Assembly: GCA_964412195.1 (NCBI GenBank) | Contig: CAYPNP010000022.1 | Coordinates: forward strand, 1-64,000 | Length of the DNA: 64,000 nucleotides | Source: CAYPNP01 sp964412195 | GTDB lineage: Bacteria; Acidobacteriota; JAAYUB01 | Direction of reading: 5' to 3' | Part shown: in pieces, positions 48,506 to 56,007 of the stretch | How the letters are laid out: every line of letters starts with the position of its first letter | How positions within the stretch are numbered: position 1 is the stretch's first letter | Position numbers and translations under genes: made by a program | The notes under the pieces: generated by a model | Seen by the model: only the letters and a program-made list of their open reading frames with translations | Told to the model about the DNA's origin: nothing | Database searches by the model: none

Positions 48506-49582
48506 ATGGATCGCGTGGAACTCATCGGAAAGACAGCCGAGGAACTCCGCCGGCTGATGGCGGAGTGGGGACATCCCCCCTTCCGCGGGACACAGCTGTT
48601 CCGGCACCTCTACCGCCGCCAGTGCTTCGACCTCGCGGCCATGACCGACCTGGCCCGGGACTTCCGCGAGGAGCTGGCCGCCCGCGCCTCATTGGAGCTG
48701 CCCCGGGTCCTGGACCGCCGCCACGCTGCCGACGGTTGTGAAAAATTCCTGCTGGCGCTGACCGACGGAGAGCGGATTGAAGCCGTCTTCATCCCGGAAG
48801 AGGACCGCCGCACTCTCTGCCTGTCCACTCAGGTGGGTTGCGCCATGGGCTGCGGCTTCTGCGCCACCGCCGGCCTCCACTACCGGCGGGACCTGACCGC
48901 AGGCGAGATCCTGGGCCAGCACTTCGTCATCGCGGCGGCGACCGGGCTGTGGGGCAAGCCGGTCAACATCGTCTTCATGGGCATGGGCGAGCCGCTGCAG
49001 AATTTCGAGGCGGTGATGCGGGCGTACCGCCTGTTCCACGATCCGGCGGCGGTGGCGCTTTCCCGCCGGGGGATCACCCTGTCGACCTGCGGCCTGCCGG
49101 ATGGCATCCGCCGCCTCGGCGCCGAGCCGGACCGGCCGAAGCTGGCAGTGTCGCTGAACGCGGCGGACGACGACACCCGCAGCCGGCTGATGCCCATCAA
49201 CCGCCGCCACCCCCTGGAGGAGCTGCTGCAGGCCTGCCGGGAGTTCCCCCTGCCGCGGGGGGAGCGGATCACGTTCGAGTACATCCTGCTCGACGGGATC
49301 AACGACGCGCCGGAGGACGCCCGGCGGCTGGCGAAGCTCCTGCGGCCCGTCCGCTGCAAGATCAACCTGATCCCCTACAATTCCGTGCCGTCCCTGCCGT
49401 ACCGGCCCGCGCCGGAGGACCGGATCCTGGTCTTCCAGGCGATCCTGACCGCGGCCCACTACACCGCGCGGATCCGCAAGTCCCGGGGCGGCGACATCGC
49501 CGCCGCCTGCGGGCAGCTGGCCGGCGGCGCCGACGCAGCGCTGGAGTCGACCGCGGCATCCAACACGGAAGGAGGCGCCTGA
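48506..49582 (+). CDS. rlmN: Dual-specificity 23S rRNA/tRNA methyltransferase RlmN (radical SAM)
   Basis: 358 residues. The radical-SAM cluster motif is CAMGCGFC (Cys112, 116, 119), preceded by the TLCLSTQVG block with Cys105, which is the catalytic partner cysteine of the family. 'FMGMGEPLQNFEAVMRAYRL' and 'NRRHPLEELLQACREFPLPR' are family blocks. The second catalytic cysteine is in DIAAACGQL (~338). It methylates C2 of A2503 in 23S rRNA and A37 of some tRNAs. TGATG overlap joins it to the next gene. No ribosome site is visible. Confidence 0.95.
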   Translation: MDRVELIGKTAEELRRLMAEWGHPPFRGTQLFRHLYRRQCFDLAAMTDLARDFREELAARASLELPRVLDRRHAADGCEKFLLALTDGERIEAVFIPEEDRRTLCLSTQVGCAMGCGFCATAGLHYRRDLTAGEILGQHFVIAAATGLWGKPVNIVFMGMGEPLQNFEAVMRAYRLFHDPAAVALSRRGITLSTCGLPDGIRRLGAEPDRPKLAVSLNAADDDTRSRLMPINRRHPLEELLQACREFPLPRGERITFEYILLDGINDAPEDARRLAKLLRPVRCKINLIPYNSVPSLPYRPAPEDRILVFQAILTAAHYTARIRKSRGGDIAAACGQLAGGADAALESTAASNTEGGA

Positions 49583-49869
49583 TGGCAGAAAAAGAGATTC
49601 CCGACCGGATTGAGGGCGGCATCGAGGCGGTGGGTTTCTACCCCGGCAGCGACCCGGAAAAAATCGAGGAGATCCAGGCCATGCAGCGGATGTACGAGCG
49701 CCTGGCCGACGAGATCCGCAGCCGGAAAGGCGTCCCTTTCACCAAGGTTCTCCAGCAGGCCCAGGCCAAGGCCGGGAAGGAGGAAGCGGCCGCCGCCGCC
49801 CGGGCGGAGGAAGCGCCCCCGGCGGAAAATCCGGAGGAAGTCTCGCCGGACAAAGGCGAAACGGCCTGA
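49582..49869 (+). CDS. Small hypothetical protein
   Basis: 95 residues from ATG 49582, overlapping the rlmN stop (TGATG) with GGAGG upstream. 'EAVGFYPGSDPEKIEEIQAM' then 'QRMYERLADEIRSRK' gives a short ordered, probably helical part. The C-terminal ~40 residues are Ala/Glu/Pro-rich and disordered. It is not recognised as any family. Likely co-expressed with rlmN. Confidence 0.6.
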   Translation: MAEKEIPDRIEGGIEAVGFYPGSDPEKIEEIQAMQRMYERLADEIRSRKGVPFTKVLQQAQAKAGKEEAAAAARAEEAPPAENPEEVSPDKGETA

Positions 49870-49953
49870 TCCGGTTCCCATGCAGCCCGTCTTTTCCCTC
49901 AATCCGGAAACACCGGCGGCATCGGCAAAGACATCCGCGCGGGGGGTGCGCCG

Positions 49954-51042
49954 GTGACTCCGCTGGCGGAAATCATGGCCGCCCGCATCGCCGCAGAGGG
50001 CCCTCTGCCCTTCGAATCCTTTATGGATAGCGCGCTCTACGATCCCGGGCACGGCTACTACACCGCCGGCAACCCCTTCGGGCCGGCGGGGGATTTCTAC
50101 ACCGGCCCTTCGGTGAGCGGCGCCCTGGGCCGCGCGCTCGGCCGGTACTTGGCCGGGCAACTCGCCGCCCTGGGCATTTCCCCCGCCGACCTGGTTGAGC
50201 TGGGCGCCGGGGACGGCAGTCTGTCGGCCGCCGTGGCCCCGGTGCTGGCGGCGGAGGTCGGCCTGCGCCGTCTGCACCTGGTCGACCGCAACTCCGACCG
50301 CCTCCCCGGGACGCTGGGAGAGTCGCTTCCGTCCGTGCTGCGGACCTCCAGCCTGGACCAGCTGCCCCAAGACCTGACCGGCGCGGTGTACGCCAACGAA
50401 CTGCTGGACGCCCTGCCGATCGCCCGCTACGAACGCTCGCGGAAGGGGGCCCTCCGGAAGTGCTGGGTGGACTTTCAAGCCGGCCGTTTCGTCGAAACCT
50501 GGCGGGCTGACTCGGACCCGGCGGCCCGCAATTACGCCCGGCGGTATCTTCCGGCCACGCCCGTCCGCTATGCGTTCGAGCACCCATTCCGCATCCCCCC
50601 GCTGCTGGCGCGGATCAGCGGACAGTTGCGGCAAGGTTGCCTCGTCTTCATCGATTACGGAGACCGGGCGGCAGGCCTGCTGACGGAGGAACGGGCTGGC
50701 GGCACGCTGCGGGCCTTCCGGCGGCACCGGGTCTCCGGCACGATCCTGGACCAGCCGGGGGCCCAGGACCTCACGGCCGACGTCAATTTCGATTTCGTGA
50801 TGGACTGCGCCCGGGATGCAGGCTTCGAGGTGGCGGCCTATCGCACGCAGGGACAGTTCCTGGCGGAAAACGGGGTGCTCGAGGAGTTCCGGACGGGGGC
50901 CGACCCGGCGTCCGTGAGCCACAACCAGGCGTTGAAGCACCTGCTGTTGCCGGGCGGCATGGGGGAAGTGTTCAAGGTCCTGGTGTTGCGGAAGGGAGCA
51001 GGACCAGCTCGAAGCAGTTCGTGTCCGTCTCGTAGAGGGTAA
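49954..51042 (+). CDS. MidA/NDUFAF7-like SAM-dependent methyltransferase
   Basis: 362 residues from GTG 49954. The MidA layout is clear: 'FESFMDSALYDPGHGYYTAG', 'GDFYTGPSVSGALGRALGRY', the SAM-binding VELGAGDGSLSAAV, 'GAVYANELLDALPIARYE' and 'GCLVFIDYGDRA'. Eukaryotic homologues dimethylate an arginine in respiratory complex I; bacterial targets are unknown. The last 71 bases overlap, antisense, the end of a pyruvoyl-tetrahydropterin synthase gene, so the C-terminal ~24 residues (KGAGPARSSSCPSRRG) may be a recent extension. Confidence 0.87.
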   Translation: MTPLAEIMAARIAAEGPLPFESFMDSALYDPGHGYYTAGNPFGPAGDFYTGPSVSGALGRALGRYLAGQLAALGISPADLVELGAGDGSLSAAVAPVLAAEVGLRRLHLVDRNSDRLPGTLGESLPSVLRTSSLDQLPQDLTGAVYANELLDALPIARYERSRKGALRKCWVDFQAGRFVETWRADSDPAARNYARRYLPATPVRYAFEHPFRIPPLLARISGQLRQGCLVFIDYGDRAAGLLTEERAGGTLRAFRRHRVSGTILDQPGAQDLTADVNFDFVMDCARDAGFEVAAYRTQGQFLAENGVLEEFRTGADPASVSHNQALKHLLLPGGMGEVFKVLVLRKGAGPARSSSCPSRRG

Positions 51043-51400
51043 TCCGGACGAGTCGCGCCGGCGACAGGCAGGGCGCCAGCCAGCGGCCGATATGGCGGCA
51101 GAGGTTTTCCGAAGTCGGTACCACGTCCCGGAATTCGGCCACCTCGTGGTTCAGAAAGCGATGATCCAGCCGGGAGAGCACCTCCTCCGCCACCGTCCGA
51201 TCCAGTTGCGGCAGGTCCGCCAGCATGCCTGTCGCCGGATCCAGCGGGCCGGTCACCGTCACATAGAGCCTGTAGTTGTGCCCGTGCCCGGCCGGATTGG
51301 CGCAGCGCCCGTAGACTTCCACGTTCCGGGCGTCGCTCCATTCCGGCCGGTACAGGCGGTGGCCGGAGGAAAATGTGTACCGGCGAGTCAGGGTCAGCAC
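50972..51400 (-). CDS. 6-pyruvoyl-tetrahydropterin synthase family protein, copy 2
   Basis: 142 residues from GTG 51400 (AGGAGG upstream); the start overlaps the end of copy 1. Zinc ligands sit in FSSGHRLY and GHGHNY, and the catalytic cysteine is in GRCANPAGHGH, giving the spacing C-x5-HGH of biopterin-type enzymes rather than the C-x3-HGH of QueD. LDHRFLN and PTSENL complete the pocket. It probably converts dihydroneopterin triphosphate to 6-pyruvoyl-tetrahydropterin or a relative. The 3' end runs 71 bases into the convergent methyltransferase gene. Confidence 0.85.
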   Translation of the reverse strand: MLTLTRRYTFSSGHRLYRPEWSDARNVEVYGRCANPAGHGHNYRLYVTVTGPLDPATGMLADLPQLDRTVAEEVLSRLDHRFLNHEVAEFRDVVPTSENLCRHIGRWLAPCLSPARLVRITLYETDTNCFELVLLPSATPGP

Positions 51401-51810
51401 GGGCGGTCCTCCTCCCACGTGGCGCACAGGTCTTCGCTCTCCCACAGGCGGAGCCGGTGCAGGGCGATCCCGGGGAATGCGCCCCTCAACAGTTCCCGCA
51501 GGTACAGGACGATGTTCTCGGTGGTCGGCAGGTGGGCGCGGAAATGCGGAACCGCTTCGTTGAGGAACTGGTGGTCGAGCTTCTCCAGGACGAGCTCCTC
51601 CAGGGCTGCTTTCACCTCCTTCAGGTCCACGATCATGCCGGTCTCCGCGTCCACCGGGCCGCGCAGGGTGACCTCGAGGACGTAGTTGTGGCCGTGGCCG
51701 TACGGATTGGCGCAGGCCCCGAACGCCTGCCGGTTCCGAGCTTCGTCCCACTCCGGTTTCCAGTAGCGGTGGGAAGCGCAGAACTTGACGATCTTGGTAA
51801 TGGTGATCAC
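51394..51810 (-). CDS. 6-pyruvoyl-tetrahydropterin synthase family protein, copy 1
   Basis: 138 residues from GTG 51810, with GGAGG upstream. His14 (FCASHRYW), His39/His41 (GHGHNY) bind zinc, and Cys33 (GACANPYGHGH) is the catalytic cysteine at C-x5-HGH spacing. LDHQFLN (His80) and PTTEN provide the remaining active-site residues. It is clearly related to copy 2 ('ARNRQAFGACANPYGHGHNY' against 'ARNVEVYGRCANPAGHGHNY'), so a tandem duplication. All catalytic residues remain in both copies. It starts 28 bases after the SDR stop. Confidence 0.87.
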   Translation of the reverse strand: MITITKIVKFCASHRYWKPEWDEARNRQAFGACANPYGHGHNYVLEVTLRGPVDAETGMIVDLKEVKAALEELVLEKLDHQFLNEAVPHFRAHLPTTENIVLYLRELLRGAFPGIALHRLRLWESEDLCATWEEDRPC

Positions 51811-51837
51811 GGGCGGCCTCCGTGCGGAAACTCGGGC

Positions 51838-52599
51838 TCAAGTCAACGAGATGCCGCCGTCCACCGGCAGGTTCACCCCGGTGACCCAGGCGGCGTCATC
51901 CGAGACCAGGTAGCGGACGGCAGCGGCGATGTCGGCGGGTTCCCCAACCCGTCCGAGGGGATGGACACCGGCCATCCGCCGAAGGTGGGCGGATGCCTCC
52001 TCCTCACTCATCAGCGTCTGGAAGATCGGCGTCCGGACCACGCCCGGTGAGATGGCGTTGCAGCGGATCCCCCGGCCGGCGCACTCCAGCGCCACGCTCT
52101 TCGTGAACATGAGCAATCCCGCCTTGGACACCGAGTACAGGCTGCAACCGGGGACCGGCTGATAGCCCAGCGTGGAGGCGATGTTGACGATGCAGCCTCC
52201 GCCGGCCGCCTCCATCCTTGGCAGCAAGGCTCGGGTCAGCAGGATGACGGACCGGAGGTTGATGTCCATCATCCGGTCGTAGTCCGCTTCGGTCAGGCGG
52301 TCCAGGTCCGACACCTGGTAGATCCCGGCGGCATTGACCAGCGCGTGTACGGGGACGTCCCCGCCCCGCAGCGCTTCGGCGAACTGCCCGATGGCCTCCG
52401 GCGAAGCCAGGTCCACCCGGTGGATCACCACCCGGTCCGACCGGGAGGCGGCGGCGCGGGTCTCTTCCAGCCGGGCCGCGTCGCGGCCCAGGATGTGGAC
52501 CGTCGCCCCCGCCTCCACCAGGCAGTGGCAGACGGCCCGGCCGATGCCGCTGCCGCCGCCGGTGACCACCGCCGTACGGCCTTCCAGTTGCATGGTCAT
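51838..52599 (-). CDS. Short-chain dehydrogenase/reductase (SDR), possible pterin reductase
   Basis: 253 residues from ATG 52599 (GAGGAG five bases upstream). Classical SDR motifs: TGGGSGIG (NADP-binding), NAAGIY, the catalytic Ser in IVNIASTLG, YSVSK (Tyr/Lys) and 'CNAISPGVVRTPIFQTLMS'. Such enzymes include FabG-like reductases, sugar dehydrogenases and sepiapterin reductase. Directly preceding two biopterin-type synthases in one operon, it is a reasonable sepiapterin-reductase candidate, which is an inference from context. Confidence 0.88.
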   Translation of the reverse strand: MTMQLEGRTAVVTGGGSGIGRAVCHCLVEAGATVHILGRDAARLEETRAAASRSDRVVIHRVDLASPEAIGQFAEALRGGDVPVHALVNAAGIYQVSDLDRLTEADYDRMMDINLRSVILLTRALLPRMEAAGGGCIVNIASTLGYQPVPGCSLYSVSKAGLLMFTKSVALECAGRGIRCNAISPGVVRTPIFQTLMSEEEASAHLRRMAGVHPLGRVGEPADIAAAVRYLVSDDAAWVTGVNLPVDGGISLT

Positions 52600-52686
52600 C
52601 AACACTCCTCGATCAGACGGTTCGACACCCGGCCCCTCCGGCCGGCGTTCAGATGACGGCGGCGGACGGAGGGATTCCTCCGCTCC

Positions 52687-53700
52687 CTACGGGAGGAGGC
52701 CTGCCTCGCGCATCTCGCGGTCCAGCTCCCCGCGGATGGCCGGAATCACGCTCTCCAGCCGTCCCGGCAGCACGCAGCCGGCGGCGCGCGGATGCCCTCC
52801 GCCGGTGGGCGACATCCGTCGGGCGAACCGGCCGACATGGATACCGCCGCGGGACCGGAAAGAGATGCGGACGCTCTCCCCCGGCTGCTCGACGAACAGC
52901 ATGCTGACATCCACGCCGTGGATGAAGCACAGTTCGTCGATGATGTCCCCGGTGTCCTCGGCGGCGGCGCCGGACCGCCGCATCATCTCCTCCGTCAGGA
53001 CCGACCAGAGGTACAATCCGTGCGGCGCCCGCTCCATCGCGTCCAGGACCAGCCCCAGGAGCTTCTTCATGGCGTAGCTGCGGGCCAGGTAGACCTTCTC
53101 GGCCGTGGCGGGGAAATCGAAGCCGGTCTCCAGCAGACGGGCGGCGACGCGGTGGGTTGACGGCCGGGTGAGGTCGTACTGGAAGGAACCGGTGTCGCAG
53201 AGAATGCCCACGAAAATCAGTTCCGCCAGGACCGGGTCCAGAAACACCCGCCACGTGGGATCGTCCACGAACGAGAAAAGCAGTTCGGTGGTGGCCGCCA
53301 CCTCGGTGGAGACGAATTCCAGGGAGCAGTTGCCGGAATTGCTGACCGCATGGTGGTCGATCTTGACCCGGAACGGGCAGCCGTCGAACACCGGCCGCAC
53401 CCGGCCCGACCGGTCCGCGCCGCAATCCACGACGATGCCCACGTCATACCGCACATCCTCCACCCGGTCGATGGGGAGGACTTCCCCGGCCCCGGGCAGG
53501 AAGGCATAACGCTTGGGACAGGCACGCTCGTTGATGACATGGACGGTTTTGGGAGGATCGGGGAAGGCTTGCCGGATGATGTAGCGGACCGCCAGTTCCG
53601 CGGCGATGGAATCCCCGTCTTCCCGTTCGGTGGCCGTGATCATGATCCGGTTGGCGGCCTGGATGGCCTGGAAGAGCTGCGCGAACTCGGACGCAAACAT
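52687..53700 (-). CDS. DHH/DHHA1 phosphoesterase (NrnA-like)
   Basis: 337 residues from an ATG with GGGGAGG upstream. Motifs: 'ITATEREDGDSIAAELAVRY' (metal site I), 'IVVDCGADRSGRV', KIDHHAVS (DHH), 'FVGILCDTGSFQYDLTRPST', and the DHHA1 nucleotide loop GGGHPRAAG. Such proteins degrade 2-5 nucleotide RNAs or pAp in the cytoplasm. The first motif has EDGDS in place of the more usual HxxPDxD, so a change in metal binding is possible. First gene of the minus operon toward the SDR. Confidence 0.87.
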   Translation of the reverse strand: MFASEFAQLFQAIQAANRIMITATEREDGDSIAAELAVRYIIRQAFPDPPKTVHVINERACPKRYAFLPGAGEVLPIDRVEDVRYDVGIVVDCGADRSGRVRPVFDGCPFRVKIDHHAVSNSGNCSLEFVSTEVAATTELLFSFVDDPTWRVFLDPVLAELIFVGILCDTGSFQYDLTRPSTHRVAARLLETGFDFPATAEKVYLARSYAMKKLLGLVLDAMERAPHGLYLWSVLTEEMMRRSGAAAEDTGDIIDELCFIHGVDVSMLFVEQPGESVRISFRSRGGIHVGRFARRMSPTGGGHPRAAGCVLPGRLESVIPAIRGELDREMREAGLLP

Positions 53701-53810
53701 AGTCCCCCTCCCCTCGTGAATGACCGGTCATGGTACCAGAAGGAGGAGGGATTGAGAATCACAAAATGGCCGGGCGGCCGATGCCGTAAATCCTCGGGCC
53801 GGAGCCGGGC

Positions 53811-54233
53811 CTAGAGCATCCCCAGCAGGTTGGACTTCTTTTCCTCGAACTCCTCGCGGGTCAGCAGACCTTCCACCATCAGGGCCTGCAGATCTTTGAT
53901 CATGCTCGGGATGTCCGCCAGGTCCAGTGACACCATCACATCGAGGAAATCCTCTTCGTGTTCGTGCTCGGCGGCGCGGCGGAGGGATTCCGCGGCCGGC
54001 TCCATCCGCGCGAACGTGACCGAGTCGCCCAACCGGACGGATTCCACCATCCACCCCACCCGCAGCCAGAACTTCGATCCGCCTTTCTTGCCGTTGGACC
54101 ACCAGGCGCGGTGCTTGTAGGCAGAGTTGGGGAGCTTGAAACCCAGCATTTCCTCAATTTTCCCGTAGGAAAGGGTGACGGGACTCACTTCCAGGCCGGA
54201 AAGATGATTCTCCAGCGGGGCATACTTGCTCAT
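53811..54233 (-). CDS. DUF7662-like plus SHOCT domain protein
   Basis: 140 residues. The N-terminal ~75 residues ('KYAPLENHLSGL', 'LSYGKIEEMLGFKLPNSAYK', 'HRAWWSNGKKGG', 'FWLRVGWMVESVRLGDSVTF') match a small conserved domain I recall as DUF7662. The last ~30 residues are a SHOCT motif ('LQALMVEGLLTREEFEEKKS'), a short oligomerisation or membrane-tethering helix pair. There is no signal peptide. Function unknown. It starts from an AT-rich divergent region shared with def. Confidence 0.65.
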   Translation of the reverse strand: MSKYAPLENHLSGLEVSPVTLSYGKIEEMLGFKLPNSAYKHRAWWSNGKKGGSKFWLRVGWMVESVRLGDSVTFARMEPAAESLRRAAEHEHEEDFLDVMVSLDLADIPSMIKDLQALMVEGLLTREEFEEKKSNLLGML

Positions 54234-54432
54234 GAATTGCTCTCCTTATTATTCTGAATATTGGCGGTTCGATCTTTTAAAAAGATATAATACTTTACTC
54301 AGAATTGCAACACATTTTTTAATATAACTATCATACTCCCCGCGGCTGGAAAAAGGGGTGGGATTGCTTCCAAAAATCATGTATCATTTTGGGTAGCCAG
54401 GCATCTAACGAGCCTGGATTGGAGGACACTGG
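54234..54432. promoter_or_regulatory. AT-rich divergent promoter region
   Basis: The most AT-rich stretch of the window. It contains a perfect palindrome ATCTTTTAAAAAGAT (54271-54285), a possible operator, between the DUF7662 gene and def. No gene is seen. Confidence 0.45.
54305..54334 (+). promoter_or_regulatory. Candidate def promoter
   Basis: TTGCAA, 18-base spacer, TATCAT, with a predicted start near 54341 and a ~92-base leader to ATG 54433. Confidence 0.4.
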
Positions 54433-54966
54433 ATGATCCTGCCCATCAGAACCTACGGTGATTCCGTTCTGCGGCGGAAAGCCAAGCCGGTCGAGGTTTT
54501 CGACGATGACTTGCGCCGCCTCGCGGACAATATGGCCGAGACCATGTACCACGCCCCCGGCGTCGGCCTGGCCGCCCCTCAGGTCGGCGTCGGACTCCGA
54601 CTGATCGTCGTGGACGTCTCCCACGACGAGGTCCGGGACACGCTGTACAAGATCGCCAATCCGGAGGTGCTGGAAGTATCGGAGGAGAGCGAGCGCTGCG
54701 AGGAAGGCTGCCTCAGTGTGCCGGGTTTTTCCGAGGCGGTGGTCCGGCCGCACTGGGCCAGGATCCGCGGGCAGGACATGAACGGCCAGCCGTTCACCCT
54801 GGAGGCGGAAGGCCTGCTGGCCCGCTGCATCCTCCACGAGATCGACCATCTGAACGGCATCCTGTTCGTCGACCGGCTGGCGCCTTTTCGCCGCAAGCTG
54901 CTGCGCCAGCGGTTGAAGAAACAGTTCGGGGCGATTTCCGCGCCGGAGTTCCAGCCCACTCTCTGA
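54433..54966 (+). CDS. def: Peptide deformylase
   Basis: 177 residues from ATG 54433 (TTGGAGGAC upstream). All three deformylase motifs are present: GVGLAAPQVG (44-53), EEGCLSVP with metal ligand Cys93, and HEIDH with ligands His135 and His139 and catalytic Glu136. It removes the formyl group from new proteins, in the cytoplasm. fmt, which often follows def, is absent; a terminator comes 23 bases after the stop. Confidence 0.96.
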   Translation: MILPIRTYGDSVLRRKAKPVEVFDDDLRRLADNMAETMYHAPGVGLAAPQVGVGLRLIVVDVSHDEVRDTLYKIANPEVLEVSEESERCEEGCLSVPGFSEAVVRPHWARIRGQDMNGQPFTLEAEGLLARCILHEIDHLNGILFVDRLAPFRRKLLRQRLKKQFGAISAPEFQPTL

Positions 54967-54985
54967 GAGGATCGTCCATCAAAGA

Positions 54986-55020
54986 AAGAGGCCGGGGGTA
55001 TCCCCGGCCTTTTGGTTTAT
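54986..55020. terminator. Terminator between def and the FGE-fold lipoprotein gene
   Basis: An eight-bp stem GGCCGGGG/CCCCGGCC, four-base loop, then TTTTGGTTTAT on the plus strand, flanked on the left by AAAGAAAG. It ends def. It could also act for the convergent lipoprotein gene. Confidence 0.8.
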
Positions 55021-55037
55021 CTGTCCCTGAGGGGAGC

Positions 55038-55886
55038 TTACTTGGCCGCGTCCTGGTACTTGGCCTCGTCCTCGGGGGTCGCGTCCTTGGCGCAGCGGAA
55101 GCCCATGCCGAGAATCGCGTTGCTCGGGAAGGGCGACCGGGCGGACATGTACCAGATCTTGCCGTTGATGTAGATGGAGGCGCCCTTCACCACGAACAGC
55201 TTCCGGCCGAAGTTCGGGTCCTTGGCCTTGCAGTTGGGGTAGGCGTCGTAGGTGCTGTTGGTCCACTCGTACACGTTGCCCAGCATGTCCCGCGCGCCGT
55301 AGAAACTGACGTCCCCCACAAACAGGCCGATTTCGTTGACATTGCGGGAGCCGGTGTTGGCGGCGCCGTCCTGCCACTCGTCGCCCCAGGGCCAGCGGCG
55401 CTGTTTGTTCTGCTTTGGATCCCAGCTGGCGGCCTTCTCCCACTCTTCCTGGGTCGGCAGTCGTTTCTTGGCCCACTTGGCGTACGCCTGGGCGTCGTCC
55501 AGGGTCACGTTAAACACCGGCAGCATCGGCTTGTTCTCGTCGAAGAACGTCCGCCAATTCCCCTTGGTGCTGTAGCCGCTGTCAGCCACGAACTGCATGA
55601 ACTGTTCGAAAGTGACCTCGTACTTGTCGATCCAGAAAGCCTTCAGATTCACTTCGTGAGGGGGCGAGCTGAACTTGGTGACATCGTCGTTGGCGGGCCC
55701 GCCGATGATGCACTTGCCGGCAGGCACGAACACCATTTCGTTGTAATCCACTGCCGGCTGGGCGGGGACGACGGGCTCGGCCATCGTTTCCTCCGGCGGC
55801 GGTTCCGGCTTGCTGCAACTGAAAGCCAGAACCAGGAAGAACATGGCGCCAAGCAGCGCGAGGAACCATCCTACCTTTTTGCTCAT
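55038..55886 (-). CDS. FGE-sulfatase/SUMF1-fold lipoprotein
   Basis: 282 residues from ATG 55886 (GGGAGG upstream). Signal sequence with lipobox LAFSC, then a Pro/Glu linker and the FGE fold: MVFVPAGKCIIGG, 'VNLKAFWIDKYEVTFEQFMQ', 'RLPTQEEWEKAASWDPKQNK', WPWGDEW, 'DMLGNVYEWTNS' and 'ILGMGFRCAKD'. Formylglycine-generating enzymes need a cysteine pair for copper; the expected active-site cysteines are not evident, so this is more likely a binding member of the fold. It is anchored in the envelope. Confidence 0.88.
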   Translation of the reverse strand: MSKKVGWFLALLGAMFFLVLAFSCSKPEPPPEETMAEPVVPAQPAVDYNEMVFVPAGKCIIGGPANDDVTKFSSPPHEVNLKAFWIDKYEVTFEQFMQFVADSGYSTKGNWRTFFDENKPMLPVFNVTLDDAQAYAKWAKKRLPTQEEWEKAASWDPKQNKQRRWPWGDEWQDGAANTGSRNVNEIGLFVGDVSFYGARDMLGNVYEWTNSTYDAYPNCKAKDPNFGRKLFVVKGASIYINGKIWYMSARSPFPSNAILGMGFRCAKDATPEDEAKYQDAAK

Positions 55887-55973
55887 TATGCCTCCCAGAT
55901 ATGCACAAATGTCTTGGAATTCCGCAGGCAGTTCATACATGTTGTGACTTTACATCCTTATTAAACAAAGGCC

Positions 55974-56002
55974 ATTATATTCATTCACCGACCCGTACTC
56001 AA
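55974..56002 (-). promoter_or_regulatory. Promoter for the FGE-fold lipoprotein gene
   Basis: TTGAGT, 17-base spacer, perfect TATAAT on the minus strand. It lies just past the hypD stop and leaves a ~80-base leader. Confidence 0.65.
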
Positions 56003-56007
56003 GGGAT

